Positions 5,867-14,838 of a stretch of DNA of 41,353 nt are shown piece after piece. The notes under the pieces were generated by a model. It had not been told where the DNA came from. It was given only the letters and a program-made list of their open reading frames with translations, and searched no databases. Where the stretch lies: positions 1 to 41,353 of the IMG/VR virus record IMGVR_UViG_3300029953_000070. One strand, given 5' to 3'. How positions within the stretch are numbered: position 1 is the stretch's first letter; each line of letters opens with the position of its first letter. The position numbers and the translations under genes were made by a program. Origin of the DNA: a virus.

Positions 5867-8355
5867 TTGGGGATCGCGATCGGGGTGTTGATCTGCCGAA
5901 AATGCGTGCCATCCCAGAAAAAATCATAGCTCGCCCCGGTGCCGGAGGAGAGTGCCGAAATGGTGCCGGTCTTAAAGATCGCATTGAAGGCGGGCGTGAC
6001 CGACGTACCGGAGGCTTGCACCGTAATCAGCAATCGGCTGTTGGAATCGCTTGCGTTGACGGGCACCCCGAAAGTAATCGCCCCCGTGGCTACAACCACG
6101 AATTGCTCACCCTGCGACAGATCGAGTACGGGGGCCGTCGTGTAGGGTACCACCACCGGGGAGCCGGTGGAACTAAACCCCCACACCGGGAAATTCTCGG
6201 TGTCAAAGCCTGCGGAGAGAAGCGCTGATATCAGCGCCGTTTTGCGCTTGCCCGCAAAGCTCCACTCGAGGCTGTCGCCCACCTGTTTGGCACCGTGGGC
6301 GTAGCCCGCGACCATCGAATACGTTGCGCCGGTCTGAAATTCTGCCGTGCGGTTGTAGGGCACCGAGACGATGCTCCCGCCATCGCTCCCGTATGTAATC
6401 AAGTAGGGCTCGCCGGTTTGCTCGTTGACCAGGTAGTAGCCGGTGTAATCGACATTCGCAGCGAGGCTTGTGGTGAAATAGGTACCCGCCGAGGCACCGC
6501 TCCCGGCCGAGGACAGATACGCCGCGCTCCCCGAAATCGTGATGCCGGTAAACAGCACCGCGAACAGGGTCATCTGCTGATCGAGAATGATCTGATCGGC
6601 GCGGAAGTTGGGTGTGTAGTGCCCACCGCAATACTCAATGCTGTAGTCGCCGGAGTTCGGCAACGCGCCGGTGCCTATCACCACCAATTGCGACGCACCG
6701 CTTGCGGCGATAGTCTGCAATATCTGGCGCCGGAAGGCCGGCTGCGTGCCGTTCGGATTATAGACAAGATAGCAATTGTTGTAGTAGCCGTTGGCGGCAA
6801 ACGTGTTGTTGGTCTGGACTAGCGTGTTAAAGCTGCCGCTTGCGGCGGTGGTCGTGACGTTGACCGCCAGCAATGCGCGAATGCCGGGGATCTTGCTTTG
6901 TACCGCGGCGAGCGTCGAGGAGTTGACCGAAATGCTGGTGCGCCCGAAGTAGGAACTGCCGAGGTCGATCGGCGGGATCTTAGGCCCATAGGAGGCCGCC
7001 CCTGCGCCGGGCGATGAGGCGGAATTAATCTGCCCCCAGCCGCGACCGTCGAAAATAAATGCCGCGGCGGTTGACCCGCCCACCCAGTAGGTCTGCCCGC
7101 CGAGTTTCAAGCTGCCTTTGCAATACACCGAGTATTGCGCGTTGTAGACTCCGGTGATGGTCCAATTGTTGATGAACAAAAAACCCCAGGCGAGCGTCGC
7201 GGGGTTGCCGTCGATATAGATCGCCGGATTGACTTGTCCCGCGTTAAACCCTTGATCGATCTTGCCCGTGTCCCAATGGATCGGCGCGCACCCCGGGCCA
7301 ATGTACATGCATCCGTAGATGCACTGTTCAATGTGCAACCCGCGGAAATAAATGTTGTTGGTCGAGTTGCCGCTGATCGCAGATCGTAGGATGACGGCCG
7401 CTCCGGCGGAAGGCGCCGCATTGCCCCCGGAGTTGTAGATATCGATGTTGGTGTAGTTCGAGTCGTAGCAGGTGTCGACCACTAGCGCAGGACAAGCGTT
7501 GGTCTGGAACAGAAGGTCATCGAGGCGCCAGAGCTGCGATTCCACGTTCATGTGGAGCATGCCTAAATTCGCGGCCTTGCCGTTGGTAAAGCCCAGCCGC
7601 TTGATCTGCCCCAGGTTCTGATTGCCGCCCGGAGTGGAGGAGGCGCCCACCTCGAACACATAATCCGTGAAGGAGAGGGGTTCGATGGTTGTCCACTGCC
7701 GATCCGCACCCTCAATCGTGAGGACACCTTGAGTCTGCACTTTCGTGAAGAAAAGGTAGGCGCCACTGGTCGGTGCCGGGGAGGTGGGGACGAAATGGTA
7801 GCCCCGCACTTTTCCCATGGTGTTCCATGCGGGTGCGTCGTTGGTCGAGCCATTGCTAACCGCCCCGTAGCGAAACGGGCCGTTGGCGTAAGCGTAGTTA
7901 GCCGGGGTGACGCTGGCCGCGAGTTCAATGGCCGTCTGCGGGTTTAAGGATTGCGCGACGGCATTGGGTGAAATTTGCTGGCGCCAACTGGTGCCGTCAT
8001 ACATGAGATTGGTGGGTATGCCGGATTGCAACTCACCACCCACCAATGCGGTGTTCAAAAAGCTTACTATGGCGCGCACCCCGGTGCCGCCGAAATTCAA
8101 GGTGGCGGGGCCGGTGTTGAGCACCGCCGGAATCACCCGCACGGTCATGCCGGCGGCAAGCGCGATGGGGGCGGCGGGCTGGGGCGCAAAGGCGGCGACC
8201 ACCATGGCATTCACGCTGCCGGTGTCGGTGCCTAAATAGACAGCGCTTGAGTACAGATCGGTGCAATTGCTGTTGACCTTCTGCCCCGGCACCTGGCCCC
8301 GATCGCCGGTCCCGTCGCCCGCGACGGTGCCCACATTGATGAGTTGCTGAGTCAT
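5863..8355 (-). CDS. Tail spike / tail fibre protein, beta-helix type
   Basis: This is an 830-residue receptor-binding protein. It begins MTQQLINVGTVAGDGTGDRG and continues with QKVNSNCTDLY, the widespread phage fibre N-terminal module (NVGT...GDGTGD...KVN.N...LY) thought to attach to the tail. The middle is rich in Gly, Asn, Ser and Thr with repeated short hydrophobic strands (about residues 200-520), as in right-handed beta-helix spikes. The C-terminus ends YDFFWDGTHFRQINTPIA, a common fibre end. An upstream extension to 8532 is open, but the ATG at 8353-8355 overlaps the lysozyme stop (ATGA) and fits the fibre module, so I use it. The receptor and any enzymatic activity cannot be read from the sequence. 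Confidence 0.85.
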   Translation of the reverse strand: MTQQLINVGTVAGDGTGDRGQVPGQKVNSNCTDLYSSAVYLGTDTGSVNAMVVAAFAPQPAAPIALAAGMTVRVIPAVLNTGPATLNFGGTGVRAIVSFLNTALVGGELQSGIPTNLMYDGTSWRQQISPNAVAQSLNPQTAIELAASVTPANYAYANGPFRYGAVSNGSTNDAPAWNTMGKVRGYHFVPTSPAPTSGAYLFFTKVQTQGVLTIEGADRQWTTIEPLSFTDYVFEVGASSTPGGNQNLGQIKRLGFTNGKAANLGMLHMNVESQLWRLDDLLFQTNACPALVVDTCYDSNYTNIDIYNSGGNAAPSAGAAVILRSAISGNSTNNIYFRGLHIEQCIYGCMYIGPGCAPIHWDTGKIDQGFNAGQVNPAIYIDGNPATLAWGFLFINNWTITGVYNAQYSVYCKGSLKLGGQTYWVGGSTAAAFIFDGRGWGQINSASSPGAGAASYGPKIPPIDLGSSYFGRTSISVNSSTLAAVQSKIPGIRALLAVNVTTTAASGSFNTLVQTNNTFAANGYYNNCYLVYNPNGTQPAFRRQILQTIAASGASQLVVIGTGALPNSGDYSIEYCGGHYTPNFRADQIILDQQMTLFAVLFTGITISGSAAYLSSAGSGASAGTYFTTSLAANVDYTGYYLVNEQTGEPYLITYGSDGGSIVSVPYNRTAEFQTGATYSMVAGYAHGAKQVGDSLEWSFAGKRKTALISALLSAGFDTENFPVWGFSSTGSPVVVPYTTAPVLDLSQGEQFVVVATGAITFGVPVNASDSNSRLLITVQASGTSVTPAFNAIFKTGTISALSSGTGASYDFFWDGTHFRQINTPIAIPN

Positions 8356-8696
8356 GTAATCGCCAAGGCCTCCGCCACCGTAGTGTCCGCCGTGCACCCG
8401 AGCGCCTGGCACACGTGCGCTAGATACCTCCCCGAGTCGTTCTCGGTGGGTGGGGCAAATTCGTAAATGGCCTCTTGCAAAGTCAAGCCCCGTTCGGCGT
8501 AGAGTTCGAGCTGCCGGTCCAGGTCCGCCCACCCATCCGCGGGGGTGTCAATCTCACCGATGGCGTCAGGGTCGCCCGGATGCTCAGAGTGGGGACTGTG
8601 CCGAAGATCCCCCGGGTTGTTGTTCCGAGTCGGCAGGGCGTTAGGAATTCCATACCCCTCCTCGTGACCAATGGCGAGCGCCAGCTTAGTCGACAC
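8352..8696 (-). CDS. Lysozyme-like / lytic transglycosylase-type muralytic enzyme
   Basis: The 114-residue protein carries the GHEEGYG segment near the N-terminus (catalytic Glu candidate at residue 12 or 13) followed by the RNNNPGDLRH block (about 24-33). This pairing is typical of small phage muramidase or transglycosylase-like domains. A WADLDRQLELYAERGLTLQ helix and an APPTENDSGRYLAHVCQALG region complete the fold. It probably cleaves peptidoglycan, either as the endolysin or as a virion-associated enzyme. No signal peptide is seen, so release would need a holin. It overlaps the S74 fibre gene upstream and the spike gene downstream, so it is embedded in the tail-fibre region, with the membrane proteins 3 kb further down. 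Confidence 0.75.
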   Translation of the reverse strand: MSTKLALAIGHEEGYGIPNALPTRNNNPGDLRHSPHSEHPGDPDAIGEIDTPADGWADLDRQLELYAERGLTLQEAIYEFAPPTENDSGRYLAHVCQALGCTADTTVAEALAIT

Positions 8697-11600
8697 GGCG
8701 CCGCCGGATCACAAAGGCCACGGTGAGCCCCGCGCACCAGACGGCCAAGGCGTAGATTTCCCATTGCTGACGATCGAGCGTGCGAGCTTGCGTGCTCACT
8801 TGGAATTGCTTATCCGCGAGTTGCTGTTCCACCCGCCAATGGGTGTCGTTGCCGCGGTTGTGTTCCTCCTGCAGAGCTTTAACGAGCAAGGCCGTCATTT
8901 GCTCATAACGCACGCCGTGCGCCTGCCCATCGGGTTCCACGGTAGCTAGCCGAGGTTCTACCATGCGCACTTCCTCCGATATAAATCCTATCTGCTGCGA
9001 AGTGAAATTCGCATCCGCGGCGTCCCGCGGGCTCCCGTCGTTGTTGTAGAAAAACTGCCGGGGGGTGAGCTTGAGCAAGGTGGCCAGGCCCGCATCCAAA
9101 GGCTCGATCGCATGCTTGAACCGGGAGGCTGACACCAGGCATGTATTGGTGGGATCGTAGGTCAAGAGGCCGGCCGTGGACGAATAGCACAGATACCCGG
9201 TTTGCGCGCCGGTGTTGGATGCGATGTTGGGAAATTTCAAAGTGACGCTGGAAATGAGCGTGCTGCCACCGCTGCCGTTGCCGATGGTGTTGGTGCCGGT
9301 GTTGGTGCCCGTGCCCATCGAGGAGGTGGTGGTGCCTGAATTGTTCAAAATCACGTTGCCGCCAGTGACCGTGACCCCGGCCGAATAGGTGCTCAGGGCT
9401 CCGGCGTTCACGGCCCCGTTGGCCTTGATCGAGCCACTGGTGAACACTCCCCATACATTGGTGGAGGTGACGTTACCCCAGGTCGCGGTGCCCGCCACGG
9501 TCTGCGCTCCGGTGGTGGTGTTGGCATAGGATATCGTGCTGGTGCTCGAGCCGGTGATGGTGTAAGTGCCGTTGTAGCCTGTCGGCGTGACTCCAGCGAT
9601 CGTGACCGATTCACCCACCACCGGCGCCACCGGTTGCGTGGCGACGGTAATGGTGGCCGTGGCGCCCGTGCCTGCCGCGGCCGTGGTCGCTATGTTCGTC
9701 CCGGTGGCCGTCACCGGAGCGGGGACGTATAACGCCGCGAGATTCGTATAGGTCGCGGGGTTCAAGGCGTCGAAGGCATAGGTAGGCAGGGCGGCGGCGG
9801 CTTGCGTGGCCACCGTCCCTCCGCCGGTGGTGGAGCTCGTGTCTTGAAGCAATTGCGTGCCGCCGGTGCCCAAGGTGATGCCGCCCGTACCCCAGGAGGG
9901 CGCCGCTTGATTGCCCGCGTTGAGGATGATCGGCGCCGTGGCGCAGGCCATTTGCGCTTGATACATCGCGGGGGTGTTAGAGTCGTTCGAGGAGTTGGAC
10001 GCATAGACAAACGGCGGGGCACCGCAATGGTAGAGCGATCCCGCGTTGTTGATTGACGTCGTTAGCACGTTGAACTTCAAATCGATGGGGGGCTGCACCG
10101 AGCATCCGCCCACGGTGAGTGTGACTCCCGCGGTCGTTGTGGGGTAATTGCCGGTGGCGGCCGCCACCGCCGTTTGCACCACCCCGCCGGCCGTGGTGAC
10201 CGTGACGCTGCCCCCGCCGCTCGATAGCGAGTAGGTGCCCGCCGTGCACCCGACGCCACCCACCGCGGTGAGAATCGCCGCGGTAAGTCCCATGCTCGTC
10301 ACGCTCGCTGTCGCGGTGGATCCTGTGACGTTGGCAAAGGCGTTAGGCGGCGGATCGATCGTAATGGTGGGAAAGGCACCGGGCGAATAGGCCCCGCCGG
10401 TGTAACCGCCATAGGGGACAATCGTCAGGGATTGAAGGGATCCGGTGATGCCGTTCAATGATCCTTGGTTTAGATTCACCGAGTTTGCATACTCGTTGCC
10501 TTGGAAATCGACTTGATAGCCTTTGCTTTTCACGAAGGCGCCGGAGGTGGTGGGACTCCAGATATTGCCCGCCTGGGTCAAGGTGCCCGTGCCGGTGGAC
10601 GCATACGAAATAGTAGTGGCCGTGGCGCCCGTCACGATCGCACCCGAGGCCGGGGTGTCATAGGCCGCCGGTTTCATGTTCTGCACAATGATGGTCGAGC
10701 CCACCGGCGGCACCACCGGGGCGTTGAAGGTGGCGGTGCCGACAGCGCAGTTTGTACCGCAATTGGCCGTGGTCGTGTTGGCGTAGGAAACCGAATTGTA
10801 GGTGCTGGCCGTGATGGTGAAACTACCGTTGTACCCCGCTCCCGTCTGCCCGGCGATGGTCAGCGGACTGCCCACCGCCGGAGGCACCACCTGCGGTGCA
10901 ATCAAGACCGTGGCGGTGGTGCCGTTACCTGAGGGACTGCTCGCCGCCACCGTCGAGGAGAACGTGAGCGTAGCGGTGGTGCCCGTGCCGGTGGCTGCCG
11001 TAGGCACCAGGCCGGGGTAGATCTGCGCTTGATGAAAATCTACCCCCCACCCCACCTCCGGGGCGTAGTTGGAAGCGAAATACCGGTAATTGGCCCCCAG
11101 GTACGTGGAGGAGAACGTAAACGGGGAATCGTGTTCGACTTGGGCAAAGCAAATGCCGCACTGCCAGGCAGAGGCCGGGTAGTTGCCGTTGGCGAACACC
11201 AGGGCCTCATCGCTGATGACGCCTTGCGCAGCATCCGCCGCCCGTGTGGCAATGTTCATCCCGTGCTTTTCATACGAGGTGCTGCCGAACGGCAATTGAA
11301 CGTCAAACTCACTCGTGGTGGTGAGTGTGTAGGCGTGAATCGCCGAGTTGGCGAAAATGTTGGGGTTGAACCCGAAGATATTGCCGTTGCTCAGACTGTG
11401 TTCGCCATAGACACCCAGCATGTCTGAGTTCATATTCACTTTCGTGAGCAACGCATTCACATTTTGCGTGTTGCCACTGACCGGGGGCGCGTTGATCGTG
11501 ATTTCAAATTCGCTGCCGCGCGTGCCGTTCCACCCGGTATTCAGATTTTCATTGGCCGCGAGGAAACCGCAGATATCCCCGCCATTCGGACAATTGATCG

Positions 11601-12498
11601 TGTCCTGGTAATTGGCGTAAATCTGATCCGCGCGCGGAGGGCTGGCGCCGATGCTGGTATAGGTGCCGCTCACGGGAGCGGTCATGTACATCCAGCTATT
11701 GGCCGCCGAGGGCCCTGTGCCTGAAACTACCAGTGCGTTAGGTTGAAACAATGTTGCTTGAATCGAGCCCGCGGTGCCGTTGGTGCCTAAGCTTGCGCCC
11801 GTGCCGATGACGAATTCACCCGTAGCGTTGGTGTTGACGCCAGGAACGAGTGCGTTCCAATTGGTTGAGGCCGTCGAAGCGGCGTTCAACGTTTGGCTGG
11901 GGAACGTGCCCGTAAGCGAGAGATTCGTGCCAAGCGAAACGGACCCCACGGGTGGATTCGTCCCGGTCCCGCTATTGAGGAGCTGCGCCGATGCAGGGAT
12001 GGTCACACCACCGCTACTGCTGATTGTCACGCAGGTTATCTGCTGATTGGTGGTGTTGTACTGCAGCGCGTCGTTGGTCGCGTTGCAATTGGGGATCGTT
12101 TCCCATGCCGCGGTCGCGGATGCGGTGGTCACGAGGATCTGGTTAGCGAGCGTGTTCATCGGCACTGATGTGCCATTGATGGTTGTGATGGTGAAACCAG
12201 GGGGCAATTGCGTGCACCCAACGGGGATCTGCGCGGTGTTATTCAGATTGCACAGCACTTCGTTCGCCCCAATCGGTTGCAAGCCGGTGGTGACGATCGA
12301 GCTCTGCCACGTCGTGCCGTTCCAATACACCGTGCCCATGTCAACGGTCTGCGCGGGCGTGCCGAGTACCAATTCATTGCTGGGCAGATTGATGAAATAG
12401 AAAGTGCCCGGCAGCGGAGTGGGGGTCCACGGATAGGTTTGTGCCCACGCCGTCCCCGTGGCGAGGAGGAGCGCGAGCGCGCGCAGGATCTTAGGCAT
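8686..12498 (-). CDS. Large tail fibre with S74 intramolecular chaperone, signal-like N-terminus and C-terminal membrane segment
   Basis: This is a 1270-residue fibre-type protein. The C-terminal 150 residues match the peptidase S74 intramolecular chaperone. SASRFKHAIEPLDAGLATL is the SxxRxK-type start of the domain with the self-cleavage Ser, followed by LTPRQFFYNNDG, GFISEEVRMVEP and RYEQMTALLVKALQEE. The domain helps the fibre trimerise and is normally cleaved off. The body is Gly/Thr/Asn-rich and holds at least three related beta modules with a GYNG(S/T)(F/Y)TIT...SYANTTT signature. Two features are unusual. The N-terminus (MPKILRALALLLATGTAWAQ) looks like a cleavable signal peptide with an AWA|Q site. 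The last 25 residues contain a hydrophobic segment (YALAVWCAGLTVAFVI) followed by RRRR. The gene overlaps its neighbours at both ends. Confidence 0.87.
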   Translation of the reverse strand: MPKILRALALLLATGTAWAQTYPWTPTPLPGTFYFINLPSNELVLGTPAQTVDMGTVYWNGTTWQSSIVTTGLQPIGANEVLCNLNNTAQIPVGCTQLPPGFTITTINGTSVPMNTLANQILVTTASATAAWETIPNCNATNDALQYNTTNQQITCVTISSSGGVTIPASAQLLNSGTGTNPPVGSVSLGTNLSLTGTFPSQTLNAASTASTNWNALVPGVNTNATGEFVIGTGASLGTNGTAGSIQATLFQPNALVVSGTGPSAANSWMYMTAPVSGTYTSIGASPPRADQIYANYQDTINCPNGGDICGFLAANENLNTGWNGTRGSEFEITINAPPVSGNTQNVNALLTKVNMNSDMLGVYGEHSLSNGNIFGFNPNIFANSAIHAYTLTTTSEFDVQLPFGSTSYEKHGMNIATRAADAAQGVISDEALVFANGNYPASAWQCGICFAQVEHDSPFTFSSTYLGANYRYFASNYAPEVGWGVDFHQAQIYPGLVPTAATGTGTTATLTFSSTVAASSPSGNGTTATVLIAPQVVPPAVGSPLTIAGQTGAGYNGSFTITASTYNSVSYANTTTANCGTNCAVGTATFNAPVVPPVGSTIIVQNMKPAAYDTPASGAIVTGATATTISYASTGTGTLTQAGNIWSPTTSGAFVKSKGYQVDFQGNEYANSVNLNQGSLNGITGSLQSLTIVPYGGYTGGAYSPGAFPTITIDPPPNAFANVTGSTATASVTSMGLTAAILTAVGGVGCTAGTYSLSSGGGSVTVTTAGGVVQTAVAAATGNYPTTTAGVTLTVGGCSVQPPIDLKFNVLTTSINNAGSLYHCGAPPFVYASNSSNDSNTPAMYQAQMACATAPIILNAGNQAAPSWGTGGITLGTGGTQLLQDTSSTTGGGTVATQAAAALPTYAFDALNPATYTNLAALYVPAPVTATGTNIATTAAAGTGATATITVATQPVAPVVGESVTIAGVTPTGYNGTYTITGSSTSTISYANTTTGAQTVAGTATWGNVTSTNVWGVFTSGSIKANGAVNAGALSTYSAGVTVTGGNVILNNSGTTTSSMGTGTNTGTNTIGNGSGGSTLISSVTLKFPNIASNTGAQTGYLCYSSTAGLLTYDPTNTCLVSASRFKHAIEPLDAGLATLLKLTPRQFFYNNDGSPRDAADANFTSQQIGFISEEVRMVEPRLATVEPDGQAHGVRYEQMTALLVKALQEEHNRGNDTHWRVEQQLADKQFQVSTQARTLDRQQWEIYALAVWCAGLTVAFVIRRRRVD

Positions 12499-12802
12499 AT
12501 GCTAGGGTGACATCCGCGGCGCCCACGATAACCACGGTGAGCCCTGTGAACAATTGGACGGGCACACCCAGGAGATTGCCGCCCACGGTGGCACCCCAGA
12601 CACCCACCACCGTGCCCGAGCCGGCGGAGTTGTCATAGATGGTCACCGAGGTGCCCGCGGTGTTGATGTTCACCGCTGCAAGCATGCCGACATTCGCCGG
12701 GGCTCCCGCGGCGCCCTGATTGGCACCGATGCCGGAAAGTAGGGTGGTGGTGCCCGCCCCTGAGAGGTGGGCGTACTTGTAAACGGTGTCCGTTGACATC
12801 AT
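12491..12802 (-). CDS. Hypothetical virion protein, beta-rich
   Basis: The 103-residue protein is rich in Gly, Ala, Thr and Val with alternating strands (VNINTAGTSVTIYDNSAG). This pattern is typical of small beta-sandwich virion proteins such as head or tail decoration proteins. No family could be named. Two adjacent ATGs (12797-12802) overlap the stop of the preceding gene, and its own end overlaps the start of the large fibre by 8 nt. It is therefore probably made at the same time as the fibre. Confidence 0.7.
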   Translation of the reverse strand: MMSTDTVYKYAHLSGAGTTTLLSGIGANQGAAGAPANVGMLAAVNINTAGTSVTIYDNSAGSGTVVGVWGATVGGNLLGVPVQLFTGLTVVIVGAADVTLAYA

Positions 12803-12990
12803 TTCACCGGACTGATCGAGAACAACGGGAGTGCGGGCATTTCACCCGCCGCGGGCCCCGCCGCTACACCGTTCGGCTTGATAACCGGCGTGACTCCCGT
12901 GGGGTCATAGCGCGTGGGCGGATGGGTGTGAACCGGCGGGGAATGCCGGTCGTCGGGGCGCACGGGCCCGGTTACCGAAAATGGGTACAT
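12799..12990 (-). CDS. Small proline- and histidine-rich hypothetical protein
   Basis: The 63-residue product starts MYPFSVTGPVRPDDRH and is rich in Pro and His, suggesting an extended, non-globular chain. I chose the ATG at 12988-12990 because an AGGAG element sits 7 nt before it. A longer open frame upstream lacks one. It is part of the tightly packed virion block, overlapping the next gene by 4 nt. Function is unknown. Confidence 0.62.
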   Translation of the reverse strand: MYPFSVTGPVRPDDRHSPPVHTHPPTRYDPTGVTPVIKPNGVAAGPAAGEMPALPLFSISPVK

Positions 12991-13000
12991 GCCTTGGCTC

Positions 13001-13186
13001 CTACAGGTTATCCGGGTCATAGCCGGCCTCCTTATCCTTTATACCATGCTTGACTTTTTCCCATGCCACAGCGGCATTGATGACCTTGATCTGGACATCC
13101 ACGGGTTCCGCCTCAAGCGTGTCCTTTTTCAGCAATCGGTCGAGTGCAGTGTCGATTTTCTTGTTGGGGCTCAGTTCATCGGTCAT
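13001..13186 (-). CDS. Small charged hypothetical protein
   Basis: The 61-residue helical protein has many Lys, Asp and Glu residues (KKIDTALDRLLKKDTLEAEP) and ends KDKEAGYDPDNL. The ATG at 13184-13186 overlaps the stop of the upstream internal-virion-protein gene by 4 nt, which supports it as a real, coupled gene. I recognise no family. Its position between the ejection proteins and the fibre suggests a minor virion or assembly role, without direct evidence. Confidence 0.65.
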   Translation of the reverse strand: MTDELSPNKKIDTALDRLLKKDTLEAEPVDVQIKVINAAVAWEKVKHGIKDKEAGYDPDNL

Positions 13187-14838
13187 GGTGCAATTCCTAG
13201 TTCATCGGTCTGACTGACGTCGAAGGGGCCGCGGAACCGTTCATCCTGGGTGGACCCTACCCCGAGCGCGGCACCGGCGCCGGGCGCCATGCTCTTATCA
13301 CCCAACAGAAAAGGTTGCAGGATTTTCAAGCCTACGCGGCTGTAGAGCGCCGGAATCACGGCCGCGGCGGCGAGCACACCGGGATGGCCCATGGCCGCTC
13401 CGATCCCGCCGCCACCCAGCATTTCCAGCACCGCCAGGCGCCCCGGAGTGCCCGAATCCGGCACCAGATCGCCGCCTAAGACTGTGGACCCTGCGCGCGC
13501 CAGGGGCTGGCCCAATGCGGTCCCGCGCGAAAATTTGCGTTTGCCCTTGGACTTATCCTGGGAGCGCACGGCACTGGTGTACTGCGCCGGGGAGTGCACA
13601 CCCCCCTGCTTTTCGGCACCCACCCGGGAGGAGGCCACCCGGGCAATCTCGAAGATCGCGTACCCGCGGCGCAGCTTCTCGTATTGCTTGGCGTACTTCG
13701 GGTTCGCGAGCTTAATCATCTTGTCCATGGACTCGCGAACGACGATGAGGGCCGCCGCCACCTTACGATCGGCCGGCGTGGTCGATATTTGATGCGCCTC
13801 GATTTCATTGCGCAGGTTTTCGCGCGCCTCCTGCAAGCCCTTGCCGGTGGCCATGCCTTTCGGGTCAAAATGCCGCAGCACCTCCTGATCGATGACCCGG
13901 GCCACCGTGGCCGCTTGTTCCGCGGGCAGGGAGCGCTGCGCGATCGACTTGACGTTGGACAGGTCAGTGCGCAGCGAGGATGCCTTGGGGTTTAGGCTCT
14001 TGACGTTCAAATTCCCCTGCAGCTTGGGCAGGATCGTGGAGAATTGATTGTCGAATTCCGTCATGCCGTGGTCGATCGCTTCCCGGCCGCGCATGCCTTT
14101 CGGCAGCCGCTGGCCAATCTCTTTAAGCCCGTCGTTGATCGTGGCGTTGGCAAAGTCCGCCACCGACTCCGAGCGCGCGTGTTTGATGACCGTGCCCAAT
14201 ACCGGAATGCCGGTGAGTTTTTGCTCCAGATCGTTGGTGATACCTCCCTTGATCTGCCCCGGCGTCATGGTCACATCATTATCCGCCAAATGGCGCACCT
14301 CCGGGGTGATGGCCTTGGCTGGGAGCCCCGGGGTTTTCGCCGCTTCCTTGCCCAGCTTGCCCCCCAGAATGTTGCCGCCGCCTTCGATGGCCGTCTGTGC
14401 GATCGTGCCCGCGAGTGGGCCAAATGCATCCCCCAGGCCTTCGCCCGCCGCGCCGCCCGCCTTGTGCAACAATTCACCCGGGATCCCGAGCACGCTCATG
14501 GCGTCCTTGCCCCCTTGGGTACGGGGATTATAGGTCATACCGCCTTGGACCTTTTCCACCACATCGGCCGCCGGGGTGTTCGTGATCCCGAGGGCATTGC
14601 CGATGCCGGCGCCGATCCCCGCGAGGCCCGCCACCGGCTGCGCCACGGCCCCTGAGGCCATCGACATCATGGGTTCTACCGCGGCGCCCACCAGATCCTT
14701 CACCCCGGGGGAGTAATACCCCCCTTGACCATTTGATACATTTTTGGATTCATTGGGGGGCGGGGGAGCCGCGGCGGCCGCCTCCGCTTCGGCGCGTGCG
14801 CGAAACTCGAATTCCTCAGTTTCCGTTGGGGTGGTCAC
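13183..14838 (-). CDS. Internal virion (DNA ejection) protein, Gly/Ala-rich N-terminus
   Basis: The 551-residue protein begins with an acidic, Ala/Pro-rich tail (about residues 1-30) and then a Gly/Ala-rich membrane-active-looking region (about 45-160) with several GLAGIGAGIG-type stretches. A helical domain follows, containing DVTMTPGQIKGG (about 190-201), a pattern often seen in podovirus internal virion proteins. Many charged helices follow, and a second Gly/Ala-rich region lies near the C-terminus. Proteins like this leave the capsid with the DNA and help it cross the envelope. The start is a GTG with an AGGAG element 7 nt upstream. It is the third of three consecutive large genes of this kind. 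Confidence 0.75.
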   Translation of the reverse strand: MTTPTETEEFEFRARAEAEAAAAAPPPPNESKNVSNGQGGYYSPGVKDLVGAAVEPMMSMASGAVAQPVAGLAGIGAGIGNALGITNTPAADVVEKVQGGMTYNPRTQGGKDAMSVLGIPGELLHKAGGAAGEGLGDAFGPLAGTIAQTAIEGGGNILGGKLGKEAAKTPGLPAKAITPEVRHLADNDVTMTPGQIKGGITNDLEQKLTGIPVLGTVIKHARSESVADFANATINDGLKEIGQRLPKGMRGREAIDHGMTEFDNQFSTILPKLQGNLNVKSLNPKASSLRTDLSNVKSIAQRSLPAEQAATVARVIDQEVLRHFDPKGMATGKGLQEARENLRNEIEAHQISTTPADRKVAAALIVVRESMDKMIKLANPKYAKQYEKLRRGYAIFEIARVASSRVGAEKQGGVHSPAQYTSAVRSQDKSKGKRKFSRGTALGQPLARAGSTVLGGDLVPDSGTPGRLAVLEMLGGGGIGAAMGHPGVLAAAAVIPALYSRVGLKILQPFLLGDKSMAPGAGAALGVGSTQDERFRGPFDVSQTDELGIAP

